Positions 15,972-24,072 of a DNA stretch of 38,007 nucleotides are shown here, piece after piece (position 1 is the stretch's first letter; each line of letters begins with the position of its first letter). A program made the translations under genes and the position numbers. The stretch covers positions 1 through 38,007 of the forward strand of contig CAIMUP010000096.1 in NCBI GenBank assembly GCA_903844645.1. The letters are read 5' to 3'. The stretch comes from an uncultured Bacteroidota bacterium. GTDB lineage: Bacteria > Bacteroidota > Bacteroidia > AKYH767-A > JABDAW01. A model generated the notes under the pieces. The model made no database searches. It saw nothing but the letters and a program-made list of their open reading frames with translations, and was not told the origin of the DNA.

Positions 15972-16007
15972 AAAGGGGCATGAATATCTTTCATGCCCCT
16001 TTTTTTA
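15972..16007 (+). terminator. Strong intrinsic terminator
   Basis: AAAGGGGCATGAA (15972-15984) and TTCATGCCCCTTT (from 15990) form a perfect 13-bp stem with a 5-base loop, continuing into a run of T residues. It lies 22 bases after the Omp28-like gene. Confidence 0.93.
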
Positions 16008-16158
16008 TGCCTTATAAATTCAAAGAAGAGGTTCTTAGAAAGCTTGGGAAAAGAGGGGGGGGGGATTCTTTTCATACCAGTAATTAATTTTGTTAATAAG
16101 GGGGTGAAAGTAGGGAATTTGGAATCACGTTTACCTCATAAACCGGATTTTTACCACT

Positions 16159-16372
16159 GTTTCTGGCGTAGAGTATGGTATATGCTGGCGTAGAAACTGC
16201 AGTTTCTGGCGTAGAGTATGGTATATGCTGGTGTAGAAACTGCAGTTTCTGGTGTAGCATAAGGTATATGCTGGTGTAGAAACTGCAGTTTCTGGCGTAG
16301 AGTATAGTATATGCTGGCGTAGAAACAGTATGCGCTGACCTAAAAACTGCAGTTGCTGGCGTAGAAACTTGG
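16159..16372. repeat. 43-bp dimeric array (22 + 21; array 6)
   Basis: Units begin with GTTTCTGG or a variant at 16159, 16202, 16245 and 16288, with a degraded fifth from 16331. Each 43-bp unit holds two halves that both start CTGGYGTAG: one ends AGTATGGTATATG, the other AAACTGCAGTTT, a perfect 12-bp palindrome. The array sits in a convergent gap (15950-16412). About 75 bp on its left and 25 bp on its right are homologous to the flanks of array 7. The left flank includes a run of ten G (16055-16064) and a decayed copy of the cyclase promoter box (TACTTTCA on the minus strand, 16112-16105), with no gene for it to serve. Confidence 0.95.
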
Positions 16373-16412
16373 GTGTAAATCCGAAAATCGCTATTTAAGA
16401 TGTGCTCCTGAT

Positions 16413-18404
16413 TTATAATTTATCCACAAAATACATATCCACCTCTCCTTTGTTCTTCGTTTGAATCTTGCCGCGATGAGAGCAGGTGAATTTATCTTTT
16501 ATTAATTCATAAGTAGAGCCAGAGATATTGACCTCACCTTCCTTCCCACTACTTTCCATCCGACTCGCCAAATTCACTGTATCGCCCCAAATATCATAAG
16601 CAAACTTCTTTACGCCTACTATTCCTGCTACTACCGGTCCTGTATTAATTCCAATCCGAATCTCAAATGGAAGTTCGCCTTTGGCAAGTTTTTCTTTGTT
16701 ATGATTCGCCATGAAATCACGAATCTCGATGGCTGCTTTTACAGTATCTTCGGCATGGGTTTTATTAGCAACAGGCAAGCCACCGGCACACATGTAGGCA
16801 TCGCCAATGGTCTTTATCTTTTCTATTCCATGCTTGTGAATGATGTTATCAAATGCCGAGAAACAGAAGTCAATTTCCTTGACTAATTCAGATGGAGTCA
16901 TCTTCTCACTTATCTTGGTGAAGTCCTTGAAATCAGTGAATAGAACGGTTGCTGATTCATAATCTCTTGCTTCGGAAGTACCTTTTTGTTTAAGTTCATT
17001 GGCGACTTCTGCGGGGAGGATATTTAATAAGAGTTCATCACTTCTGCCTCGCTCATATTCACTAATCTTTTTCTCCTTGCTTATTTTATTTCGTTGTTGA
17101 TAGAATACAAATGCAACGCTTATCATTCCCAACAAAGCACCTCCCATTCCAAAAATAATCCCAAGTGTTTGAGATTTATTTAAACGATCTATCTCTTGCT
17201 GGCTCTTCAATAAATCAATTTCCTTTTCCTTCTTATCCATTTCATAATTCATTTGCAGAGCCGCAGTTTTTTTGGTGTTTTCAGTATTCACCATGCTATC
17301 ACGGAAGGTGATGAAGAGTTTATAATGCTCCAATGAACCTTTGTAATTACCTATCGCAGAATCAATGACAGCAAGCTCTTCATAAGCGTCTTTTATCAAA
17401 TCCTTAGCTCCCATTTCTAATGCCAAAGAGAGTCCTTTGGTTACATATTTTAATGCCTCTGAATGCTTGCCTTGTTTCTCAAAAACAATTCCGATATTGA
17501 TCGTCGTACCACCGATTCCATTCTTATCATCTATCTCTTCAAATACCTGCAACGCTTTCAATTGGTTCACTAAGGCTTCAGGATAGTTACCTTGCAACAA
17601 GTAAATTGTTCCAAAATTTCCATACGTCATTGCAATCCCAATTCTATCTCCTATTTCTTCTTTTATTTTTTTCGCAGCCAGATAATTTTTTATTGCATCA
17701 TCATAATTGCCCAGCTTTTCATTTACCTCACCGATATTAAGATAAGATAAACTCAAACCATATTTGTCTCCGATTTCTTCCCGAATTTTCAGCGAAGCAA
17801 AATGGTTTTTTAATGCTTCAGGAAAATTTCCTTGATTGAAATAAACATTCCCGATATTGTTATACAAATTCCCTTTATTTCTCTTTCCTCCTATTTCTTC
17901 ATAGATCTTTAATGCCTCTAAAAAACTCTTTAAGGATTCGGGGTAATTGCCTTGCCGCATATATATATTCCCAATGTTTGTATAAGCAATAGCTACCCCT
18001 CTCTTATCCTTTATTTCTTCGGCAACTTTTATCGCTTGATGATAAAATTCCAATGCCTGCGGATAATTACCTTTATTCTTATTAATAACGCCCATGCTTA
18101 TGTAAGAATTTACAATTCCCTTTTTAAACCCGATTTGCTCCGAAACCGATAAACATTGTTGAGCATAATCCATAGCCTTTTCAGGATTATTACCCCAATA
18201 GTTATAGCTAAGTTCATCCAAAGTGTTCGCCTTCGCGCTATCCATCAAGGCAGTGAAATTACCTCCAAGCTCTCGCTTATGCGCCTCAAACTTTTTCAAG
18301 TCATTTTCGAGCGAGTCAATTATTTTTTGATCCTGTCCCAGGCAGTGAATAGTGAATAGTGAACAGTGAATAATGAGGAGGACGATGGTCAGGATTCTTT
18401 TCAT
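16413..18404 (-). CDS. TPR-containing membrane adenylate cyclase (class III)
   Basis: A 663-residue sensor-like enzyme. It has a signal peptide (MKRILTIVLLIIHCSLFTIHC), a periplasmic array of about eight to nine tetratricopeptide repeats (about 60-370; e.g. ALEFYHQAIKVAEEIKDKRG), a coiled linker, one membrane segment (about 411-436) and a cytoplasmic class III cyclase domain (about 480-663). Metal aspartates are in LFTDFKDFT (about 485) and TIGDAYMC (about 533). EKIKTIG supplies the Lys and YDIWG the Asp that select adenine, and NLASRME the transition-state Arg, so the product should be cAMP. The frame is open another 95 codons upstream into array 7, but ATG 18404, at the signal peptide and 25-30 bases after a promoter box, is the start. 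The ligand sensed is unknown. Confidence 0.92.
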   Translation of the reverse strand: MKRILTIVLLIIHCSLFTIHCLGQDQKIIDSLENDLKKFEAHKRELGGNFTALMDSAKANTLDELSYNYWGNNPEKAMDYAQQCLSVSEQIGFKKGIVNSYISMGVINKNKGNYPQALEFYHQAIKVAEEIKDKRGVAIAYTNIGNIYMRQGNYPESLKSFLEALKIYEEIGGKRNKGNLYNNIGNVYFNQGNFPEALKNHFASLKIREEIGDKYGLSLSYLNIGEVNEKLGNYDDAIKNYLAAKKIKEEIGDRIGIAMTYGNFGTIYLLQGNYPEALVNQLKALQVFEEIDDKNGIGGTTINIGIVFEKQGKHSEALKYVTKGLSLALEMGAKDLIKDAYEELAVIDSAIGNYKGSLEHYKLFITFRDSMVNTENTKKTAALQMNYEMDKKEKEIDLLKSQQEIDRLNKSQTLGIIFGMGGALLGMISVAFVFYQQRNKISKEKKISEYERGRSDELLLNILPAEVANELKQKGTSEARDYESATVLFTDFKDFTKISEKMTPSELVKEIDFCFSAFDNIIHKHGIEKIKTIGDAYMCAGGLPVANKTHAEDTVKAAIEIRDFMANHNKEKLAKGELPFEIRIGINTGPVVAGIVGVKKFAYDIWGDTVNLASRMESSGKEGEVNISGSTYELIKDKFTCSHRGKIQTKNKGEVDMYFVDKL
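18345..18372. repeat. Heptanucleotide repeat inside a signal-peptide region
   Basis: GTGAATA, GTGAATA, GTGAACA, GTGAATA in direct succession (plus strand), followed by the related ATGAGGA. On the coding (minus) strand this is the stretch that encodes the hydrophobic core of the cyclase signal peptide (LIIHCSLFTIHC). Seven bases is one third of the 21-bp period of the intergenic arrays. Confidence 0.85.
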
Positions 18405-18432
18405 GGCATAATTGTTTTTGTTAGTGAGGGGG

Positions 18433-18440
18433 CAAAAGTA
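18433..18440 (-). promoter_or_regulatory. -7 promoter box of the cyclase gene
   Basis: The minus strand reads TACTTTTG (18440 to 18433), a perfect TAnnTTTG, and the ATG at 18404 follows after about 25 bases of leader. Its position between the array and the gene shows that array 7 is upstream of transcription. Confidence 0.6.
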
Positions 18441-18492
18441 GAAATTCGGGATTAACTTTACGTTATAAACCCGAATTTTTACCACTGTTCCT

Positions 18493-18697
18493 GGAGCAGT
18501 GTATGGTGTACATCGGAGCAGTGTATGGTGTACATCGGAGCAGTGTATGGTGTACATCGGAGCAGTGTATAGTGTACACCGGAGCAGTGTATGGTGTACA
18601 TCGGAGCAGTGTATAGTGTACACCGGAGCAGTGTATAGTGTACATCGGAGCAGTGTATGGTGTACACTGGAGCAGTGTATAGTGTACAACGGAGTAG
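18493..18697. repeat. 22-bp tandem array (array 7)
   Basis: Nine 22-bp units begin with GGAGCAG at 18493, 18515, 18537, 18559, 18581, 18603, 18625, 18647 and 18669, with a partial GGAGTAG at 18691. The unit is GGAGCAGTGTAT followed by GGTGTACATC or AGTGTACACC; the right half contains TGTACA, and in some copies the palindrome GTGTACAC. It lies between the promoter of the cyclase gene and the stop of the S74 protein gene. Open frames run through it on both strands with a 22-residue period and are not judged coding. Confidence 0.96.
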
Positions 18698-18736
18698 AAC
18701 TTGGGTATAAATCCGAAAACTGCTGTTAATTGGGAA

Positions 18737-20770
18737 TTATTTCTTCTCCAAAACTTCGATGCGCTTCTCAAGCGATTCAATGATCTTCTGTTGTTCTTTG
18801 ACAGAATTAATCAGGATATAAGTCATCGCAGAGCCATCATACATCAATAAATCGGTTTCGTTGGTATCGGCTACGGTCATTTTCTTCTTAATGGTTTCAA
18901 TCATATAAGGAGCCACTGCCTTAATATCCTGGGCTATTACGCCTACATATTCTTTACCATCATTCGGGTAGCCGGCAAGACCGTTGTACTTGAATTTCTT
19001 GGGATTAATCTTCTTTAAGATGTCTAATCCATCATTGAATTCCTTAATATCTTTCTTTAATCTCTTGTCAGAGAAAGTAGCCCACGACCCACCGCCTACT
19101 TTGGAAGCATTGCCATAAACACTTAATAGCTGATCGGGAGAAGTTGTGCCAATGCCTACCGCACCGCTCGAAACATTCATCACCATTCCCCAGCCTGCAC
19201 CACTACTGCCATAGAAGCCTACTTGGTTGTCATTCACCATGCCTACGAATGCTTTGTCGGCAGCAGGAGTTGTTTGATAAAACCAAATACCTGCAGTACC
19301 TGCATAGCCCTGACGCACACGCATCCGATCGGCAACATCTAATTGATAAGCCGGAGAAGTAGTTCCAAGACCAATTCTTTGGCTGCTGAAATCGCCATAG
19401 ATTAATGGAGGGTCGGCATAGGTGTTATTAATATAAAGTTTGTTGGAACCTGTTTCATTCGCTCCTGCCTGATAACCGATGAAAACATTGCCGCTTCCGG
19501 TAGAAACACCTGAACCTGCGAAAGTACCAATAGCAGTATTCGTAGAACCCGTAGTGCAAGAACTTAATGAGCTGGAACCGAATGCTGCATTGTTCACTCC
19601 GGTTGTGTTGACATGTAAGGCTCCGTTACCAAAAGCACTATTTAATTGTCCTGTAGTATTTAAACAAAGGGCTTGTGCACCGGCGGCTGTATTCTGGCTG
19701 CCGGTGGTATTAGCGTGCATTGCCTCGTCTCCTAATGCCGTATTATACACGCCCGTGGTATTGAACAATAGGGCATTCGTACCCATCACGGTGTTGTCAC
19801 TCCCAGTGGTATTCGAATACATAGCATACATTCCGATAGCCGTATTTGCACTACCAGTTGTATTAGAAAATAAGGCGTTATGCCCAAATGCAGAATTGGA
19901 ACTGCCACTGGTATTTGAATACATCGCATTACTTCCTACGGCTACATTAAGCCCGCCCACAGTATTACTAAACATTGCCTCTTTGCCTACCACAGTATTT
20001 TGGAATCCGCTGGTATTAGTAAACAGTGATTGATAACCAATGGAGGTATTCTCATATCCCGTGGTATTAGAATATAATGCTTTGTAACCAACGGCAGTAT
20101 GGTAAGGACTTGTTGTATTGGAATAGAGTGCCCCATACCCGATGGCGGTAAGAAAATAACCTGTTGTATTATTGTAAAGCGCATTTACTCCCTCCGTAGT
20201 ATTATGATGCCCAACAGTATTGGAGATAAGCGTATTATAGCCAATCGCAGTATTATTATATCCAGGCGCAGGATTTCTAAGAGCCTGATAACCTAAGCTG
20301 GTATTTGATGCATAGAAACTATCTACATCAATATATCCTGCTGGTAAGGAATTAACTTTAAATAGCAAGGGCTGGGCATCGGTAGTTCCAATAAAATTGG
20401 TACTTGCACTTGTACCGGCATTACCGGTTTTACCCCAACTGTTTCCACCATTTAATGCCACCCACTGTGCTCCATCCCAGTAATAGAAACCTGGCACCAC
20501 ATTATTCGGTGCATAACCATAAGTATTGGTATTATAAACCAATAAACTGGCAACGATTCCGCTGCCAATAGGGTAATTATCGTAGGTTGCCACAAGGCTG
20601 ACACGTGGAATCAGAAGCCCTTTATTGTTTGCATCAATGTCTAGCATCGCAGCAGCATTGGGAGCCGATCCATACGGATTGATACCTACATTTTGAGCAT
20701 AAAGAGTAGCAACAGTTACGTGGAATAACATACCTATTCCAATAGCGAGGAACAAAATTGGATGTTTCAA
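18737..20770 (-). CDS. Repeat adhesin with C-terminal S74 (endosialidase-type) intramolecular chaperone
   Basis: A 677-residue exported protein. After a signal peptide (residues 1-26, ending in LYAQ) comes a Bacteroidota surface-protein N-domain (VGINPYGSAPNAAAMLDIDA, LLIPRVSL). Then come about fifteen 17-residue repeats of the form LFSNTTGSANTAIGMYA (about 170-425), which resemble the beta-helical head repeats of trimeric adhesins. A spacer with two GLGTTSP/GIGTTSP motifs follows. The C-terminus is the peptidase S74 chaperone: FSDKRLKKDIKEF (about 560-575, containing the Ser-Lys autocleavage pair), then GVIAQDI and a final coiled coil. The S74 domain trimerises the fibre and is cut off. Such proteins occur as phage tail fibres and as bacterial surface fibres; no phage genes are near, so a surface role is more likely. 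Confidence 0.9.
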   Translation of the reverse strand: MKHPILFLAIGIGMLFHVTVATLYAQNVGINPYGSAPNAAAMLDIDANNKGLLIPRVSLVATYDNYPIGSGIVASLLVYNTNTYGYAPNNVVPGFYYWDGAQWVALNGGNSWGKTGNAGTSASTNFIGTTDAQPLLFKVNSLPAGYIDVDSFYASNTSLGYQALRNPAPGYNNTAIGYNTLISNTVGHHNTTEGVNALYNNTTGYFLTAIGYGALYSNTTSPYHTAVGYKALYSNTTGYENTSIGYQSLFTNTSGFQNTVVGKEAMFSNTVGGLNVAVGSNAMYSNTSGSSNSAFGHNALFSNTTGSANTAIGMYAMYSNTTGSDNTVMGTNALLFNTTGVYNTALGDEAMHANTTGSQNTAAGAQALCLNTTGQLNSAFGNGALHVNTTGVNNAAFGSSSLSSCTTGSTNTAIGTFAGSGVSTGSGNVFIGYQAGANETGSNKLYINNTYADPPLIYGDFSSQRIGLGTTSPAYQLDVADRMRVRQGYAGTAGIWFYQTTPAADKAFVGMVNDNQVGFYGSSGAGWGMVMNVSSGAVGIGTTSPDQLLSVYGNASKVGGGSWATFSDKRLKKDIKEFNDGLDILKKINPKKFKYNGLAGYPNDGKEYVGVIAQDIKAVAPYMIETIKKKMTVADTNETDLLMYDGSAMTYILINSVKEQQKIIESLEKRIEVLEKK

Positions 20771-20984
20771 ATTTTTAGAACTAATGGGTTTGACTGGGAT
20801 TAATACGGTTAATCTTCCAGAGATGTTACAAAGCGATTCACAAAACCACCAATCTGTTATACGACAAAGATTTTATCAAGGCAGTAATATCGTTCATTAA
20901 AAGGAGGGCAAGAGCAAGAATATGGAGCAACCCTTCCAATTTATAAGGGATAATGTGAACCATATTCACCAGACCTCACCCGAT

Positions 20985-21070
20985 TTCCTGAACCTAAAAG
21001 TTCTTTCCTCCAACCTTTTTTCCCAGAGTTCCAACCTTTTCGCTCATTCTTCCGGAACTTTCGGTAGTGT
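20985..21070. repeat. Degenerate 21-bp array (array 8)
   Basis: Four units begin with TTCC or TCC at 20985, 21006, 21029 and 21050 (spacing 21, 23, 21). They share TTCC(n)AACCTTTT, as in TTCCAACCTTTTCGC and TCCTCCAACCTTTTTTCCC. They lie just left of array 9 in the 690-bp divergent gap 20771-21463. The stretch 20771-20984 holds the upstream region of the adhesin gene and no motif I can support. Confidence 0.65.
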
Positions 21071-21125
21071 ATCAGTTTGAAAAGAAACAATTAGTCTCAA
21101 TACTCATTGGAAGCTTTGTAATTTC

Positions 21126-21419
21126 CTTCGGTAAAAGGAAGTATCATTTCGGTAAAACACATTCGTGTTTTTGGAAAACACAGTTGTATTTTTGGAAAAC
21201 ACAGTTGTATTTTTGGAAAACACAGTTGTATTTTTGGAAAACATAGTTGTGTTTTTGGAAAACACAGTTGTGTTTTTGGAAAACACAGTTGTATTTTTGG
21301 AAAACACAGTTGTATTTTTGGAAAACATAGTTGTATTTTTGGAAAACACAATCGTCTTTGAGCCAAACACATTCGTCTTTGAGTCAAAGGAGGTATCATT
21401 TGGGTTAACGAATCCGGCA
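21126..21419. repeat. 21-bp tandem array with symmetric edge units (array 9)
   Basis: Fourteen consecutive 21-bp units begin at 21126, 21147, 21168 and so on to 21399. The nine central ones have the core TTTTTGGAAAACACAGTTGT with few changes. The edge units are variants in mirrored order: the outer pair carries AGGAAGTATCA (21126) and AGGAGGTATCA (21378), and the next pair in carries ACACATTCGT (21147 and 21357). All are in the same orientation. Reverse and forward frames remain open with heptapeptide periods (FLENTVV, CFPKIQL) and are not judged genes. Transcription to the right starts just after the array (box at 21433). Confidence 0.96.
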
Positions 21420-21432
21420 CTCGCCAATAAGC

Positions 21433-21440
21433 TATCTTTG
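21433..21440 (+). promoter_or_regulatory. -7 promoter box of the protease gene
   Basis: TATCTTTG matches TAnnTTTG, followed by CCCCC and the ATG at 21464. It lies 14 bases right of array 9. No TTTG at -33 was found, and the last repeat unit would occupy that position. Confidence 0.5.
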
Positions 21441-21463
21441 CCCCCTTATTTATTGTTAAATTT

Positions 21464-21895
21464 ATGAAACATTATACAGTATTACCCCTTACGCTGCTCG
21501 ATATGGGCGATGGCGGTTGTCATTTGATCGTGAAGATAAAAATTAATCAAAAAGTGGCTATCATGGTGCTGGATACAGGAGCATCGAAATCGGTTTTTGA
21601 TAAGGAACGGTTTGAACGATTTGTGAAAAATGCCGATCTGAAAAAGAATAGAGACCTCTCGACCGGCTTGGGAACAAATACTGTCGTGTCGCATTCGTTC
21701 ACGATTAATAAATTAAAATTAGGCAACCTGATTGTGAAAGAATATCCTGCAGTATTGATGAATCTTTCGCATGTCAATGAGTCTTACGAAAGTATGGGCT
21801 TTCATCCGATGGATGGCGTATTGGGGAGTGATATTCTGTATGAATTCAAAGCTATTATTGATTATTCTAAATTAGAATTGAAGCTTCATTTCTGA
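21464..21895 (+). CDS. Retropepsin-like aspartic protease
   Basis: A 143-residue single-domain protein of the pepsin/retropepsin clan. The catalytic motif is DTGAS (37-41), preceded by the usual hydrophobic strand (KVAIMVL). A second clan signature, GVLGSDIL (about 121-128), follows, where a hydrophobic pair precedes the conserved Gly. Like retroviral and bacterial retropepsins it has one active-site Asp, so it should act as a dimer. There is no signal peptide or membrane segment, so it is cytoplasmic. Its substrate is unknown. Its 3' end overlaps the convergent PAP2 gene by 10 bases. Confidence 0.85.
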   Translation: MKHYTVLPLTLLDMGDGGCHLIVKIKINQKVAIMVLDTGASKSVFDKERFERFVKNADLKKNRDLSTGLGTNTVVSHSFTINKLKLGNLIVKEYPAVLMNLSHVNESYESMGFHPMDGVLGSDILYEFKAIIDYSKLELKLHF

Positions 21896-22464
21896 ACCGC
21901 GACCATTCTTTTATAGAAGAAATCCCACACGATGTAGGTGGTAATTCCCAACCAACAGCCTATCAACATGCCGCAGAAAACATCTAACGGATAGTGAACG
22001 CCGAGGTAAATACGGCTGTACGAAACGAGGATGGCATAAGGGAATAACACGAATTTTATCCACCGATATTTCTTTTCTAATAAAAGAAAAATAAACACCG
22101 CAAGGGCGAAACTGTTCGATGTATGCGAGGAGGGAAACCCATACAGACCACCATGATAGTCTTTCACCAAATGGATCTTGTCAACCAATGCTGCCTCATG
22201 CGAAGGGCGAGGACGCTTGACCATGTTTTTGATGATGCCGGATGTTAGTTGGTCGCTGATAGTAACCAAGGCAATCGCGAGAAGAAAAATCAGTACGGTA
22301 CGCTTTTTATGGTGTTTATAAATCAGGAATAAGAGGAAAACATAGAGCCCAATCCAGATAAATTTATCACTCGCCCAATACATCAGGAAATCGAGCACTT
22401 CGTCGTGTAATCCATTAATGAAAAGAAACCAGTAGGTGTCTATAGCTTCGATGGTCTGCATCAA
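21886..22464 (-). CDS. PAP2-family membrane phosphatase
   Basis: A 192-residue inner-membrane protein with about five or six hydrophobic segments and the three PAP2 phosphatase motifs: KNMVKRPRP (about 73-81), GFPSSHTSNSFALA (about 103-116, catalytic His) and SRIYLGVHYPLDVFCG (about 148-163, nucleophilic His in VHYPLD). Such enzymes dephosphorylate lipid phosphates such as undecaprenyl diphosphate, phosphatidylglycerol phosphate or lipid A. Which one cannot be told. It starts 9 bases after obg and forms the last gene of the hpt-adk-obg operon. Confidence 0.92.
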   Translation of the reverse strand: MMQTIEAIDTYWFLFINGLHDEVLDFLMYWASDKFIWIGLYVFLLFLIYKHHKKRTVLIFLLAIALVTISDQLTSGIIKNMVKRPRPSHEAALVDKIHLVKDYHGGLYGFPSSHTSNSFALAVFIFLLLEKKYRWIKFVLFPYAILVSYSRIYLGVHYPLDVFCGMLIGCWLGITTYIVWDFFYKRMVAVQK

Positions 22465-22473
22465 GAAAAGGTG

Positions 22474-23469
22474 TTAGGACTTGTTAAGCTCTTTCCAAAG
22501 CATGTCTTTCAGTTTTGCAATGCCGGATTCGGCAATGGAGGAAATGAAGATAGAGGGGATGCCCCGTGGAACTTCTTTTTTCATTTCTTTTAAGAGTTCA
22601 GCATCCAACAAATCGGATTTGGTGATGGCTAGTACTCGAGATTTATCGAGAAGTTCAGGGTTGTATAATTTTAATTCTTTGAGGAGGATCTTATAATCCT
22701 TCTTGATGCTTTTACTATCAGCAGGAATCATGAAAAGAAGAACAGAATTTCTTTCGATGTGGCGCAGGAAGCGTGTGCCGAGACCTTTTCCTTCGTGTGC
22801 TCCCTCGATGATACCGGGAATATCTGCCATAACGAATGATTTGTTCTCATGATAAGAAACAATGCCAAGATTCGGGACTAAGGTAGTAAAAGGATAATCT
22901 GCAATCTCGGGCTTGGCGGCAGAAACGACAGACAGCAAGGTTGATTTTCCGGCATTCGGAAAGCCTACCAAACCGACATCGGCAAGGAGTTTCAATTCTA
23001 ATATCTTCCACTCTTCCTTTTTGGGATCGCCGGGTTGGGCGAAGCGTGGGCTTTGGTTGGTGGAGGATTTGAAATGGTTATTTCCTTGACCCCCGCGACC
23101 GCCTTCCAAGAGAATTTCTTCCTGCCCATCGAATTCTATTTCAAAGAGAACTTCTCCGGTTTCAAAGTCTTTGGCGATAGTCCCGATTGGCACTTCGAGA
23201 ATATCATCTTTACCATTGGCACCGGTCTTCAGGGTGCTTCCACCGCGTTCACCAGGAGTGCCGAGGACATGTTTGCGGTATTTAAGATGGAGCAACGTCC
23301 ACATTTGCTTATTGCCTTTGACAATGATATGCCCGGCACGACCGCCATCGCCGCCATCAGGTCCGCCTTTGGCAGTTAATTTATCGCGGTGAAAGTGGAC
23401 AGCCCCTGGACCGCCAGCTCCAGTGCGGCAACATATCTTTACATAATCTACAAAGTTGGAGTTTCCCAT
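22474..23469 (-). CDS. obg: Obg GTPase
   Basis: A 331-residue GTPase that binds the large ribosomal subunit and links assembly to growth. The N-terminal glycine-rich Obg domain (1-158) includes [14 protein letters not shown] and [13 protein letters not shown]. The G domain has the P-loop GFPNAGKST (about 167), switch region [16 protein letters not shown] and the base-reading TKSD. It ends soon after the G domain and lacks the C-terminal OCT extension, as usual in Bacteroidota. It lies between adk and the PAP2 gene at short spacing. Confidence 0.97.
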   Translation of the reverse strand: MGNSNFVDYVKICCRTGAGGPGAVHFHRDKLTAKGGPDGGDGGRAGHIIVKGNKQMWTLLHLKYRKHVLGTPGERGGSTLKTGANGKDDILEVPIGTIAKDFETGEVLFEIEFDGQEEILLEGGRGGQGNNHFKSSTNQSPRFAQPGDPKKEEWKILELKLLADVGLVGFPNAGKSTLLSVVSAAKPEIADYPFTTLVPNLGIVSYHENKSFVMADIPGIIEGAHEGKGLGTRFLRHIERNSVLLFMIPADSKSIKKDYKILLKELKLYNPELLDKSRVLAITKSDLLDAELLKEMKKEVPRGIPSIFISSIAESGIAKLKDMLWKELNKS

Positions 23470-23490
23470 AAATAGTTTAAGGTTATAGAT

Positions 23491-24066
23491 TTAGGAGTAG
23501 GTATTAATTTTCTCGCACAGGGAGGCGAATATTTCCTCAATAGTCCCTACGCCTTTGATGGAATGGAACTTGCCTTGGTGGGTATAATAATCTTTCAGGG
23601 GTGCAGTTTTATTGTTGTATTCATTGATTCGGTTTTTGATGATGGATTCATTGGCATCATCGGCTCTGCCAGATTCTTTGCCGCGCAGCAGGAGGCGTTT
23701 AGTGAGTTCATCGTCATCCACTTCGAGTGCGAGCATCATGGCGATGGAGGTATTTTTTTCGGCTAATAAAGTATCCAAGGCACTGGCTTGGGCAGCGGTG
23801 CGGGGGAAGCCATCGAAGATGAATCCTTTGGCATCTTTGTTGGCATCGAGCTTGGCGGAAATCATTCCGATGACGATGGCGTCGGGGACTAAATCGCCGG
23901 CATCCATTAATTTTTTGGCTTCCATTCCGAGGGCGGTTTGGGCTTTTACTTCGCTGCGAAGGATGTCGCCGGTGGAGAGGTGGACAAGCGAATAGTTCTT
24001 GATGATTAAATCTGATTGGGTGCCTTTGCCTGCGCCCGGAGGTCCGAAGAGTACGATATTGAGCAT
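23491..24066 (-). CDS. adk: Adenylate kinase
   Basis: A 191-residue enzyme interconverting ATP + AMP and 2 ADP. The P-loop GPPGAGKGTQSD opens the protein; LSTGDILR and FIFDGFPRTAAQA are the AMP-binding and family signature motifs, and RLLLRGKESGRADD starts the short LID. The short-LID, zinc-free form is normal for this phylum. The gap to hpt upstream is 6 bases and to obg downstream 21, indicating one operon. Confidence 0.97.
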   Translation of the reverse strand: MLNIVLFGPPGAGKGTQSDLIIKNYSLVHLSTGDILRSEVKAQTALGMEAKKLMDAGDLVPDAIVIGMISAKLDANKDAKGFIFDGFPRTAAQASALDTLLAEKNTSIAMMLALEVDDDELTKRLLLRGKESGRADDANESIIKNRINEYNNKTAPLKDYYTHQGKFHSIKGVGTIEEIFASLCEKINTYS

Positions 24067-24072
24067 GGTTTT

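Noticed and set aside
16055-16064. Run of ten G as a phase-variable tract
   Set aside because: It is in a convergent gap with no gene or functional promoter beside it, so slippage would have no evident effect.
18405-18689. 95-residue N-terminal extension of the adenylate cyclase read from array 7
   Set aside because: It runs through the promoter box at 18433-18440 and a repeat array; the signal peptide at 18404 gives a natural start.
21097-21427. Two overlapping reverse-strand frames (CFPKIQL and TVFSKNT repeats) and a forward one (FLENTVV)
   Set aside because: Three frames open over the same 21-bp array cannot all be genes, and none extends into unique coding sequence.
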